A stretch of DNA of 30,659 nucleotides, from assembly GCA_905221605.1 (NCBI GenBank), contig CAJNDS010000036.1, forward strand, positions 480,001 to 510,659, in the 5' to 3' direction. Source of the stretch: Symbiodinium natans (Eukaryota; Sar; Dinophyceae; Suessiales; Symbiodiniaceae). This document shows, piece after piece, positions 8,763-16,342 of the stretch. Made by a program: the position numbers and the translations under genes. The notes under the pieces were generated by a model. The model was not told the origin of the DNA. It ran no database searches and was given only the letters and a program-made list of their open reading frames with translations. Position 1 is the stretch's first letter. Every line of letters begins with the position of its first letter.

Positions 8763-9040
8763 ACGGGCCACCCCGGCGACCTTTTCACAGCCTAGTTTTG
8801 GTCAAGGGGGGGTCGTATTTTCCAATTTTAAAGGCAAATAGTCTTCGGAGACCCCCCCCTTGCCTCAAACTCCGACCCCCTCTTGAGAGGGAAAGTTTGC
8901 CTCCCAAAACACCCCAAATGAGGGGGACCCCAGGATCGGCAAGGGTCCCAATTAAAAATGCGATTTTTTAGTACTGAAATCGACGGTTCTGGGTGGGCTC
9001 TCGTTTTCTGGATTTTTGACCAAAACCGAGCCTTCACCGA
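8763..9040 (+). repeat. Module C plus module B copy 6
   Basis: 8763-8902 holds CGACCTTTTCACAGCC, a GTCGTATTTTCC block, CGGAGACCCCCCCCTTGCC and CTTGAGAGGGAAAGTTTGCC, which recurs at 23394-23520 in the same order. 8903-9030 is module B, ending like copy 5. Modules B and C are therefore adjacent parts of one larger dispersed repeat. Confidence 0.85.
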
Positions 9041-9340
9041 TCGGGGCTTCTAAACTGTAGGGTTTAGGGCCCTAAGAGCATAAAGGGCTTATTGCGGGCC
9101 TTTTTGGGTCCGTTAAAAACTAAAATATTTTGGACCAATTGGACTTTGAGCTTTAAGCCTACCGGGAAAGTATTGAGTGAACTTTATATTTTCTCAATGT
9201 TATAGGTTTCTTGGGTGGGTGGGGTTTTTTTCCAACGCTTGACAAGCTGCTTGACTAGTGAATGCTCGGACTTGAGATGCTGAACCCTAAACCCTAAACC
9301 ATAAACCCTAAACCCGCTAGGGGTTTAGGGTTCTAAGTTC
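9041..9340. other. Spacer with short telomeric fragments
   Basis: Mostly AT-richer unique sequence (9080-9250), then a CCCTAAA tract at 9281-9316 that flips to G-rich at 9320. CGCTTGACAAGCTGCTTGAC near 9236 is locally self-repetitive. No gene seen. Confidence 0.5.
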
Positions 9341-9640
9341 TAAGTTTCGGGCCTGGCAGGCTTCCTTGGCTGTTGGCCGCGACTCGGGATCTCGATACCT
9401 GAGCGCCGGTTCGCGGCATGTAGGACACCCCTCCCCCCCCCCCCCTCCCCCCCCGCCAAACCCGAGACGCCTTCAACCCTAAACCCTAACTCCTGAACCC
9501 CTAAACCCTAAACCCGAACTCCTAAACCCTATACCCTCAACCCTCAACCCCCTAAACCCTAACTCTGGAGCCTAGAAGCCTCTGGAAGCCCTGAGGCCTA
9601 CAGTCAAAACGACACCCCGATCGGAGTTCCCACTGAAGGG
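9341..9640. other. Two GC-rich unique pieces around a C-rich tract
   Basis: 9341-9430 and 9555-9640 are open in more than one frame (for example SPEAYSQNDTPIGVPTEG on +, second piece), without identifiable function. C-runs lie at 9433-9454 and degenerate CCCTAAA at 9475-9560. The second piece ends GAAG|GGTTTAGGG. Confidence 0.4.
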
Positions 9641-9935
9641 TTTAGGGTTAGGGTTTAGGGTTCAGGGTTTAGGGTTCAGGGTTCAGGGTTTAGGGTTTGG
9701 GGATTAGGGCTTAGGGTTAGGGATTGGGGTTGAGGGTTCAGGGCTAGGGATTGGGGTTTAGGGTTTGGGGTTTGGGGTTTAGATTTGAGGTTTAAGGGTT
9801 TAGGGCTAGGGTTTATGGGCACATTGAAGATGCCCTGCACCCTAAACTCGAAACCTCATCCCCACCCAGTCCTGCCAGCCCTAAACCTGCTGTGGGTTAG
9901 GGTCTAGGATTTAAGGTTTACAGTTTAAGGCTTGG
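9641..9935 (+). repeat. Degenerate G-rich telomeric region
   Basis: TTTAGGG, TTCAGGG, TTTGGGG and TTAGGG variants over about 180 bp, then mixed sequence to 9935. Confidence 0.85.
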
Positions 9936-9943
9936 GGGACTCT

Positions 9944-10084
9944 ATGTGCCGACAGCTTTTCTGGCTATACCGCAACCTATATCTCACGCCCCCCTGGCCT
10001 GACCGAACTAGGGCCCCGCGCATGAGCATCCGAAGAAAATCCAGGGTTTTCACCTTCAGAGGTGCGATGGTTCTTAGGGTTTAG
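9944..10084 (+). CDS. Small ORF, 46 aa, basic, unidentified
   Basis: ATG at 9944, TAG at 10082 inside the next telomeric tract. The N-terminal part reads MCRQLFWLYRNLYLTPPWPD and the C-terminal part is strongly basic (RMSIRRKSRVFTFRG). The frame opens just upstream of the ATG and the last codons are telomeric, so this may be an exon and not a complete gene. No homologue recognised. Confidence 0.25.
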   Translation: MCRQLFWLYRNLYLTPPWPDRTRAPRMSIRRKSRVFTFRGAMVLRV

Positions 10085-10310
10085 GGTTTAGGGTTTAGGG
10101 TTTCCTGTTTGAAGGCTGCCATAAAATGCCATGCTATGTGTAGTTCTCCGTATAAAAAGGACCCGCCCAAACAGGGACCCTAACTTAGGGGAACTATCCA
10201 TATCTGGGATGGCCCTCGAAACCCTCGGAAAAGATTCCTGAATGTGATCCTCTTAAACCCAATGAGGGAGAATATAAAATATCCCAAGAGCCAGCCAAAG
10301 AAATATGGGG
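10077..10310. other. Short telomeric run and AT-richer spacer
   Basis: Four TTTAGGG units at 10077-10105, then about 200 bp of unique sequence in which I see no gene. Confidence 0.5.
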
Positions 10311-10324
10311 GGGTTTACGATGTT

Positions 10325-10385
10325 CGGGGTACCTTATTGGGGGCCTTATGATAAAGGGATCCTACTATTTGGGGGTATAGACTAG
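10325..10385 (+). repeat. Dispersed repeat D, copy 1
   Basis: GGGGTACCTTATTGGGGGCC, TTATGATAAAGGGATCC and TACTATTTGGGGGTATAG match, with substitutions, 21590-21650 (GGGGTACCTTCTTGGGGTCC and so on). No coding capacity. Confidence 0.65.
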
Positions 10386-11095
10386 GGGTCCCTCACTATC
10401 GTGAACCCCCCTACGCACGTCAAGTTTTCGGCATGTCCCTTGAAACAGAGTTGTGGGGGGCCGGTGTGCTCGCCTTGGGTTCAGAGTCTAGGGTTCAGGG
10501 TTTAGGGTTCAGGGTTCAGGGTTTAGGGACTTGGGAATGGACGTAGGGCTTGGGCTTTAGAAGGGTCTGGAGTTTAGGGTTCAACCTAACCCTAAGCCCT
10601 AAACTTGGGGGTGTGGATGTGTATAGGGTTCACGGTTTCTAGTTCTGGGTTTTGGGTTAGGGTTGACTAGGGGGGGGGGGGGGGGGCAAAGGTTTACCTA
10701 AAGCTCCATTAGTAGTAGCGCTAGGTAGCCTGCAACAAGCACCTTCGACTTCACGAGATAGTTATACATGACTTTAGCCTAGCTATCACACAGCTCTACT
10801 AGATTCAGGGGGTAACCTAGGAACAAGAAAGGGTGCCCTTTTTTGGTTAAGGGGACTTTAAGGGAACTCCAAACCCTAAAAACAGGAAATGAGGGCCTAC
10901 TCCGGGTCCTAGCCTAAGTTTCATGAACCATCCCCAAACCTGCGCCATTGTTGGGGCACTACTGAAAAATCATCATTTTTGTTCCTTACTGGGTTTAAGT
11001 ATTCATAAACGTGTAACATGATTTACAACAATGAGTCTAGAAAAACCCTAAACCGTAAACCCAAAACCCTAAACCCCTAAACCCTAAACCTCACG
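10386..11095. other. Long segment without a supported gene
   Basis: Contains a G-rich telomeric run (about 10480-10530), degenerate units to 10665, a G17 run (10670-10686), AT-balanced unique DNA at 10690-11035 and a C-rich tract at 11041-11090. No open frame in the unique part looks convincing. Confidence 0.5.
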
Positions 11096-11183
11096 CTGAA
11101 GCTGCCCTGGATGAGTCAGCAGCTCTCAGGGCGCGACACTGACGTACTTAAACTCGGGCCGCGCGAAGTCCTGGGGTCTTAGG
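11096..11183 (+). CDS. Exon-like segment, unidentified product
   Basis: Non-telomeric sequence between a C-rich tract (left) and a G-rich tract (right). One + frame reads LPWMSQQLSGRDTDVLKLGP and continues REVLGS before stopping in the tract; removing the following two bracketed tracts extends it a few codons (RGCTWDP) to a stop. Left-edge GCTGAAG would be a possible acceptor. Product not recognised. Confidence 0.25.
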
Positions 11184-11323
11184 GGTTTGGGGTTTAGGGT
11201 TTAGGGTTTTGCTGGGGTCTAGGGGTTGTACCTTGGACCCTTCAGGGTTTAGGGTTCAGGGTTTAGGGTTTAGGGTAGGGTTTAGGGTTTAGGGTTTCTC
11301 TAGGGGTTGTACCTGGGACCCTT
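11171..11323 (+). repeat. Two telomeric runs each bracketed by direct repeats
   Basis: CTGGGGTCT stands at 11171-11179 and 11212-11220 around a first G-rich run. A 25-bp repeat (11218-11242 and 11299-11323, one mismatch; begins TCTAGGGGTTGTACC) brackets a second run of TTTAGGG/TTCAGGG units. The repeats share their junction, so the two events are nested or successive. Confidence 0.85.
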
Positions 11324-11400
11324 AAGGCTGCACCCTTGGGTTTTGGGAAACCTTTGAAGGGTCTTTAAGGTGGCATAAGGGCCATAGTAGGAGCACGTAA
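11299..11400 (+). repeat. Dispersed repeat E, copy 1
   Basis: GGGACCCTTAAGGCTGCACC, TTGGGTTTTGGG, GGGTCTTTAAGGTGGCATAAG and GCCATAGTAGGAGCAC align in order with 13125-13215. Identity is roughly two thirds by eye. Non-coding as far as I can see. Confidence 0.6.
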
Positions 11401-12100
11401 AGTCCTGTGACAGGGAAAAAGGAACCCTACGGATTTAGGGCTTCGGGTTCAGAGCCCTACGTAGCCCGAAAACTCATCGTGGTGGAGGTTTAGGGTTCAG
11501 GGTGGAAACCCTACACCCTCAACCCTAAAGCTATAATGAACTTGGATTTTAGCTGTTTCTTAGGAATTATAATAACCAAAAAAGAATCCAAGTACCCCTA
11601 AGAAAGGGGGATTCAGGGGCCATCCCCTGGCCCTCAAACTCCGAACTTTGTTCCGCATGCGTGTACACCGATGCAATCCCCTGCAACTGTGTTCTGTTTA
11701 ATATAGGGGTCGGAATGTTTACGAATAATGTTCCCTGAGGTTCCCTTTATAGTTAGACTATAATATCCTCCGAAACCCTGTTCTAGTTATTAAGGCTCCC
11801 ACAGTATGTTTCTCGGCCTTTACCCGCGGTCATAAACTATAAAACCCTGAAAACCCTACCAATCGGTTTGTGTTCATCGATCGGTTTAGTGTTAGAGTTT
11901 AGGGTTTGGAGCTCTCAATACTTGTTCCCCTATTAACTATAAGGTGGTTTCCCTTTTTGGTAGGGGTTCCTGCTCTAAGGAGCTTTTTCAACTTGCCCTA
12001 AACCTCACGCCCTAAATCCCAAGGTTCCGCTAAACCCTCAACCTTAAACCCTAAAACCCTTCAAAACCCTCAGCCTAAGAAGTTGAAACATCCATTGCAG
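11401..12100. other. AT-richer segment with small inverted repeats, no supported gene
   Basis: Two crossing 9-bp inverted pairs occur: ACTTGGATT (11540) / AATCCAAGT (11585) and TTTCTTAGG (11556) / CCTAAGAAA (11597). GGGGTCGGAA motifs occur at 11706, and a hairpin TATAGTTAGACTATA at about 11749-11763. Short C-rich telomeric pieces lie at 12020-12070. No convincing ORF. Confidence 0.5.
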
Positions 12101-12114
12101 AAACAGCTGTAGAT

Positions 12115-12198
12115 CTTAGTGGAAGGCTTTGCCCGGAAAGCACTTCAGGCGCTGCGTGACCGCAGGGAATCTGCAGTTGCTGATCGTCATGCCTGATA
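12115..12198 (+). CDS. Exon-like segment, unidentified product
   Basis: After CTGTAG (an acceptor-like AG) a + frame reads ILVEGFARKALQALRDRRES then AVADRHA and TGA. The charged, helix-like composition is plausible for protein, but the piece is only 27 codons. It lies between C-rich telomeric pieces at about 12040 and 12235. Confidence 0.25.
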
Positions 12199-12231
12199 GT
12201 GGCTCCCCCAGAAGCCTCAAACAAAGAACCT

Positions 12232-12298
12232 TAAACCCTAAACCCAACCCTAAACCCTAAATCCTAATTAAACCCTAAACCCTAAACCCTAAACCCTA
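12232..12298 (-). repeat. C-rich telomeric tract
   Basis: About eight CCCTAAA units with one AAATCCTAATT interruption. Confidence 0.9.
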
Positions 12299-12307
12299 AG
12301 CCTCCAA

Positions 12308-12403
12308 AACTGCGACATCCGCAAGAAACTGCGCATCCACACTGCCACCAGGGCCAATATCATCCCGCGCTTGCGTGCGCAGCAGAGGCCCACGTGAAAG
12401 CCA
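12308..12403 (+). CDS. Exon-like segment, basic, unidentified
   Basis: One + frame reads NCDIRKKLRIHTATRANIIP and continues RLRAQQRPT to TGA. CCCAC|GTGAAA near 12403 could be a splice donor. It follows directly on a C-rich telomeric tract. High Arg/Lys content and GC-rich codons are consistent with coding; no family recognised. Confidence 0.25.
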
Positions 12404-12935
12404 CAGGGTTCTAAGTGACCTAAACCAAGATAGAACCCCTCACAATGTTTCCCCCTAACTTATAGCTACCCAGGTTATGGGGTTTAGGTTAGAGGGTTGC
12501 CAAGCTGTTTGTATGTAGTGCCTGAAATTTCTAAAGTCCCTAAACACTAACCCCAAAGCCCGAAACCCTAGACCCTAAGCCCTAAACTGCAAACCTTCTG
12601 CCTCGGCAACACCTGCACAGCGCAAAGGCCGAATCCTTACTTAGGGTCCTTAACACCTCCAACAGGGTTTTGGGTTTAGGGTTTAGGGTTTTCGGGGTTA
12701 TAATAGTAGAGTTAAAGGGACTATGAGCGAATACTATTCGTCATTATTCCGACCCCTAGGATATTTAGTGTCCGGGTTGGGGCTTGACAACGGGCTCAGT
12801 CTAAGGTTTGGGATTTAGGGCTTAGGGTTTGGGATTTAGGGGTTAGGGTTTGGGATTCAGGGTTTAGGGTTAGGTGAAGTGTCACGTTTGGGAGGGGCTT
12901 AGGGTAACCCGAAACCCTAAACCCTGAACCCTAAA
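12404..12935. other. Mixed spacer with palindrome and telomeric fragments
   Basis: Holds CGAATACTATTCG (12728-12740, perfect palindrome around one base) directly left of ATTATTCCGACCCCTA, C-rich pieces (12540-12600) and G-rich pieces (12665-12700, 12805-12880). 12600-12660 has a short open frame but nothing I can identify. Confidence 0.5.
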
Positions 12936-12966
12936 TTTTGAATCCAAAACCCTTAATCCCACACTC

Positions 12967-13030
12967 CAAGAGCGAAAGCTCTTGCGCCTCAAGTCTCTTC
13001 TGCAGTCCAGGCGCTGGACTTCTGTGCAGG
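12967..13030 (+). other. Two adjacent small hairpins, one with GAAA loop
   Basis: CAAGAGC-GAAA-GCTCTTG (12967-12984) forms a 7-bp stem capped by a GNRA-type tetraloop. AGTCCAG-GCG-CTGGACT (13014-13030) forms a second 7-bp stem. They lie in an 80-codon open frame (12938-13180) with no recognisable protein, so a structured RNA is possible; this is inference from short stems only. Confidence 0.45.
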
Positions 13031-13099
13031 ATGTTCGTTATGATGTCCTCTCCTCACTGCAGTCTGAACAGAAGGAATGTTCTAGAGGCGTTACAGCAG

Positions 13100-13240
13100 G
13101 GTCCCTCTAAGGGTTTATATAATCTTGGACCCTTATGGTTGTACCCTTTGGTTTTGGGGACCCTGTTTACAGATCCTTAAGGTACGTAGTATAAGGACCA
13201 TATTAGGAGTATACATTTGGGGGAGCCTTTAAGGGTACAA
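13100..13240 (+). repeat. Dispersed repeat E, copy 2
   Basis: Aligns with 11299-11400: GGACCCTTATGGTTGTACCC, TTGGTTTTGGGG, GATCCTTAAGGTACGTAGTA and CCATATTAGGAGTATAC. The end (GGGTACAACCTTAGGGGTAC) is a partial inverted echo of its start. Confidence 0.6.
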
Positions 13241-13385
13241 CCTTAGGGGTACGAGTCGAAACCCTAAACCTTAAACCCAAAACCCTAAACCAACCCTAAA
13301 CCCTAAAGGAATCCCAAAACCCTGAACCCTAAGATGCTCCTCACCGATGCTTAAGGCTCCCCGAATGGCGCTCTTTTAGCTCTAA

Positions 13386-13545
13386 TGTAGGGGTCGGAAG
13401 AGTTACCCCTAAACCCTAGACCCTAAACCCTAGACCCTAAACCCTAAACCCTAAACCCTAAACCCTAAACCCTAAACCCTAAACCCTAAACCCTAAACCC
13501 TGAACCCTAACCCTAAACCCTCAACCCTCAACCCTAAACCCTACC
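13386..13545 (-). repeat. C-rich telomeric tract, about 20 units
   Basis: CCCTAAA array with CCCTAGA at the left and CCCTCAA at the right. It follows TAGGGGTCGGAAGAGTTACC, the reverse form of the TTATTCCGACCCC motif. Confidence 0.95.
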
Positions 13546-13617
13546 CCTTTATATATGTCTCTTTAGGAGTCAGGGTTTAGGGGTTTGGGCGGCCCAGGGG
13601 CTGATGCCCCAAGGCAA

Positions 13618-13760
13618 AGGTTTGGTTTTGGGGTTTGGGGTTTGGGGTGTGGGGTTTGGGGTGTGGGGTTTGGGGTGTGGGGTTTGGGGTGTGGGGTTTG
13701 GGGTTTGGGGTTTGGGGCTTGGGGCTTGGGGTTTGGGGTTTGGGGTTTAGGGTTTAGGGT
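13618..13760 (+). repeat. TTTGGGG / TGTGGGG variant array
   Basis: Heptamers GGGGTTT and GGGGTGT alternate with a partial 14-bp period, ending in TTTAGGG units. It is a variant-telomere block distinct from the TTTAGGGG array. Open frames on both strands (VWGLGFG, PKPQTPN) merely decode the repeat. Confidence 0.9.
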
Positions 13761-13805
13761 TTGGAAACCCAAAAGCCAGAGTTAACTCCTTGAAAGCATC
13801 TGGCC

Positions 13806-14003
13806 GTGCAGCATAACAGGGTATGTTGCCGCACCACCCCCACCCCCCCCACCCCACCCCCACCTGTCACATACGTACCGCTCGCCCCCTTGATTCATGC
13901 GCATCTCGCAGACCCGTCTCGGGGACCTCCTTTCAAGGAGAGGCTAGTCCCGGAGGGGGACTGTCGCCCTAAACCCCAAGCAACCCTAAACCCTAAACCC
14001 TAA
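13806..14003 (+). CDS. Possible ORF, 65 aa, Pro-rich
   Basis: ATG at 13806, stop in the next telomeric tract. After a Thr/Pro run made by C-rich DNA it reads VTYVPLAPLIHAHLADPSRG and PPFKERLVPEGDCRPKP. The middle third looks protein-like, while both ends are low complexity. Could be an exon ending near 13980. Not recognised. Confidence 0.25.
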   Translation: MQHNRVCCRTTPTPPTPPPPVTYVPLAPLIHAHLADPSRGPPFKERLVPEGDCRPKPQATLNPKP

Positions 14004-14033
14004 ACCCTAAACCCTAAACCCTAAACCCTAAAC
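13984..14033 (-). repeat. C-rich telomeric tract
   Basis: Seven CCCTAAA units. CAAGC stands just left (13978) and just right (14033) of the tract, too short to be called a target duplication. Confidence 0.9.
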
Positions 14034-14131
14034 AAGCCTGTTACATGCCCCGGACTTGGCCTGCAGCCAAAAGAAAGCCCCACAAACAACACCCCCCCCC
14101 CCCTCTCTCCCTGAAACCCCACACTCCGAAC

Positions 14132-14232
14132 CTAGGGTTTGGGGTTTAGGGTTTAGGGTTTCGGGTTTAGGGTTTAGGGTTTAGGGTTTAGGGTTTAGGG
14201 CTTAGGGGTTAGGGTTTAGGGTTTAGGGTTTG
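14132..14232 (+). repeat. G-rich telomeric tract
   Basis: TTTAGGG units with TTTGGGG, TTTCGGG and CTTAGGG variants. A C12 run (14092-14103) lies upstream. The following 90 bp (14240-14325) are open on + and basic, ending GCG|GTTTAGGG. Confidence 0.9.
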
Positions 14233-14385
14233 TTTGTAAGCCCCCCTTTGCAGCCGCGGCGCGGCACTTCCCACGGAAGGGCTGCAAAAAGCTGAGGGAG
14301 AAGTAGAGGCACCCTGAGAGCCATGCGGTTTAGGGTTTGGGGTTCACAGTTTTGGGTTTATAGAGTTTAGGGTTTATAGGGTTTA

Positions 14386-14562
14386 GGGTTTAGGGTTTAG
14401 GGTTTCGGGTTTAGGGTTCAGGGCTTCGGGTTTCTGAGTCCACGGTAGTACCCCTTCAGTCGAATCGGGAAAAGCAAACAAACCTAGACATATCACCATG
14501 TGGAAAGGTGCTTCGAGGCCGCGGATGAGGTCTCCAAACTCCGTGGACAGCGTTCCAAAACC
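14386..14562 (-). CDS. Open frame, about 58 codons, possible exon(s)
   Basis: The minus strand is open from just after a stop near 14563 to a telomeric stop near 14386. It reads FGTLSTEFGDLIRGLEAPFH followed by a hydrophobic MVICLGLFAFPDSTEGVLPW, then telomere-decoded PKPETLNPKP. No start codon precedes the first block; an internal ATG would give a short hydrophobic product. Function unknown. Confidence 0.25.
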
Positions 14563-14604
14563 CTAGGCCCGAAATCTTTCGGGGTTCGGGGTTCGGGTTT
14601 AGGG

Positions 14605-14806
14605 TTTAAGGTTTAGGGTTTAGTTCTAGACCCAGGCTTCGAGTTTGTTTTTGAGGGCTTGAGGGCTAGAGGGCTGTAGGGCTTTAGGGCTTTAAGGTTT
14701 TAGGATTTAAGGTTTAGGGTTTTAGTTCTAAACCCAGGTTTCGGTTTTTTTTAAGGGCTTCAGGGCTATAGGGCTTTAGGGCTTTAGGGCTTTGAAGTTT
14801 TAGGAT
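14605..14806 (+). repeat. 101-bp tandem duplication
   Basis: 14605-14705 and 14706-14806 match from TTTAAGGTTTAGGGTTT(T)AGTTCTA through the GGGCTTTAGGGCTTT runs to GTTTTAGGAT. Divergence is low, so it is recent relative to most repeats here. The right part overlaps a 73-codon minus frame whose first 28 residues (MNLFLGLFFG...) are hydrophobic; I do not call it. Confidence 0.85.
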
Positions 14807-15135
14807 CTCAGGGTTCTTCTGAAACCCTGAAAACCCAAAGCCCCAAACCCTGCACACGAAACCCCCCAGACGACATTCAAAACATGGCAAGCAATGCGGA
14901 TTCCCAAAAAAGAGCCCGAGAAACAGGTTCATCACTGGCTGACCAGGACCCTGATGCCAGAGGGCTTAGGGTTTGGGGGATAGGGCTGCCACAAGCCCTA
15001 AACCCCTAACCCCCTAACCCTTAACCGCCTAACACTAAACCCCAAACTCAAAACAACAAACTCGAAACCCTGAACTCCACAAGCAACACCCCAAACTCCA
15101 AACACTTTGTCGGGGCACTGTTCTTACCCTAAAAC
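14807..15135. other. Spacer, degenerate C-rich sequence
   Basis: Unique sequence (14810-14960), then degraded CCCTAAC, CCCCAAA and CTCGAAA runs. No supported gene. Confidence 0.5.
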
Positions 15136-15245
15136 CCTATACCCCAACAGCCCTAAACCGTAAACCCTAAACTCTAAACCCTAAACCCTAAACCCTAAAC
15201 CCTGAACCCTAAACCCTAAACCCTAAACCCTAAACCCTGAACCCA
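15136..15245 (-). repeat. C-rich telomeric tract
   Basis: About 14 units, CCCTAAA and CCCTGAA, with irregular units on the left. Confidence 0.9.
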
Positions 15246-15312
15246 ATTCCTTCCCCAACCCCCGGGGGCGCCTCCTAAGGCCCAGATGTCCACTGGCAAA
15301 CCTGGGCTACTT

Positions 15313-15338
15313 GGAGGTTCATGGTACTTGTTAACCAA
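15313..15338 (+). mobile_element. Single arm of family A inverted element
   Basis: GGAGGTTCATGGTACTTGTT matches the terminus of the element at 5232-5315; the second arm is missing, and the telomeric tract starts about 10 bp on. It looks like a truncated copy or a breakpoint. Confidence 0.5.
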
Positions 15339-15348
15339 CTTATGACTG

Positions 15349-15488
15349 TTTAGGGTTTAGGGTTTAGGGTTTAGGGTTTAGGGTTTAGGGTTTAGGGTTT
15401 AGGGTTTAGGGTTTAGGGTTTAGGGTTTGGGGTTTAGGGTTTAGGGTTTAGGGTCTAGGGTTTAGGTTTAGGGTATAGGATTTAGGGT
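15349..15488 (+). repeat. G-rich telomeric tract, about 18 units
   Basis: Regular TTTAGGG with TTTGGGG and TCTAGGG at the right. Confidence 0.95.
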
Positions 15489-15496
15489 GTACATAG

Positions 15497-15600
15497 TTCA
15501 GGGTCCACCGACCCTGGCGGCGTGTTGGATGGGAACGGAGGGGGGGGGGGGGTAGGGGGGGGGTGGGGGGGGGGGTAGGGGGGGGGTACCCGGGCAGCTT
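15497..15600. repeat. Segmental repeat F, copy 1, with long G-run
   Basis: CAGGGTCCACCGACCCTGGC and CGTGTTGGATGGG (to 15533), then about 45 bp of nearly pure G, then GGTACCCGGGCAGCTT. The same order occurs at 19400-19565, where a telomeric tract and some unique DNA stand between the two parts. Confidence 0.8.
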
Positions 15601-15890
15601 TTCTTTGAGCTGACGAGCGCGTTTAAACCTTTCAACTATGCTCCAGCGGTTCGGGATATTGCTTCGTTTCAAGGCACTCGGCTCCAAGTAGCCAACGACT
15701 ATGCTAACCCCCGCAAGAACACCCTAAACCCTAAACCCTAACCCTTATAAACCCTAAACCCTAAACCCTAAACCCCCCCCCCCCCCCCGCACGAACTGCC
15801 CAAACGGCAACAGGCTCTCCGACGACGTCTTCGTGGCTGAGGGTGGGCCCACGAGCGTTCTCCGAGCTGGCGCCAGAAAGTTGCCTAAAC
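15592..15890 (+). CDS. Disrupted open frame interrupted by a telomeric tract
   Basis: Two coding-like pieces (15592-15720 and 15784-15890) flank a CCCTAAA tract. On + the first reads FNYAPAVRDIASFQGTRLQV and ANDYANPRKN; the second reads CPNGNRLSDDVFVAEGGP. Removing the tract and one copy of the bracketing 13-mer joins them without a stop. The minus strand joins equally well (NRWSIVERFKRARQLKEKLP preceded by hydrophobic VAVWAVLAGVSIVVGYL, ending at CCCGG|GTACCC), so strand is undecided. No family recognised. Roughly 75 codons of continuous frame are more than I expect by chance, but not decisive. Confidence 0.35.
15708..15796 (-). repeat. C-rich telomeric insertion with 13-bp direct repeats
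   Basis: CCCCCGCAAGAAC (15708-15720) and CCCCCGCACGAAC (15784-15796), one mismatch, bracket CCCTAAA units and a C-run. It interrupts the open frame described at 15592. Confidence 0.75.
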
Positions 15891-15975
15891 CCTAAACCCT
15901 AAACCCGAAGCCCTAAACCCTAAACCCTAAACCCTAAACCCGAAGCCCTAAACCCTAAACCCTAAACCCCAAACC
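15891..15975 (-). repeat. C-rich telomeric tract with CCCGAAG units
   Basis: CCCTAAA with two CCCGAAGCCCTAAA variants in register. Confidence 0.9.
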
Positions 15976-15979
15976 GAAA

Positions 15980-16281
15980 ATGGCCGACCTGCCTGGAGCC
16001 AGAAGGCCACTGCCCCCTTTGGATTCCGCCTTGGCGAAGAAAAGCAGCGTCTTGCGGCAGTCGCGAGTCTTGGGATCATCCCCTCCATGGTTTAGGGTTT
16101 AGGGTTTAGGGTTTAGGGTTTAGGGTTTAGGGTTCAGGGTTTAGGGTTTAGGGTTTAGGGTTTAGGGTTTAGGGTTTATAAACCCAACTCTAAACCTTGT
16201 TAAGTCATCCCCTCCATGGTTTAGGTCGTGGGCTTTGAGGCTAAACTGCCCTCCCTCGGAAATGAGGCCCAAAGAAGGCAT
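15980..16281. CDS. Disrupted open frame interrupted by a telomeric tract
   Basis: Unique pieces 15980-16090 and 16205-16281 flank a G-rich tract. On + the joined frame starts with ATG at 15980 (MADLPGARRPLPPLDSALAK) and would end near 16290 after about 61 codons. On minus the joined frame starts with ATG at 16281 (MPSLGLISEGGQFSLKAHDL), passes NHGGDD encoded by the duplicated 15-mer and continues PKTRDCRKTLLFFAKAESKG. Both strands survive the join; I slightly prefer minus. No family recognised. Confidence 0.3.
16076..16225 (+). repeat. Telomeric insertion with 15-21-bp target-like duplication
   Basis: TCATCCCCTCCATGG occurs at 16076-16090 and 16205-16219, both followed by TTTAGG. Between them are about 14 TTTAGGG units and a short AT-rich tail (AACCCAACTCTAAACCTTGTTAAG). 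Period between the copies is 129 bp. Confidence 0.9.
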
Positions 16282-16342
16282 GGCTAACGATTAGTGGGGC
16301 CCTAAACCCTAAACCCTAAACCCCAAGCCCTATCTTGGGTAG

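Noticed and set aside
11540-11605. RNA pseudoknot from two crossing 9-bp inverted pairs
   Set aside because: Short stems in AT-rich DNA are expected by chance; no supporting context.
13563-13785. ORFs GFGVWGLG (plus) and PKPQTPN (minus)
   Set aside because: Simple decoding of the TTTGGGG variant array.
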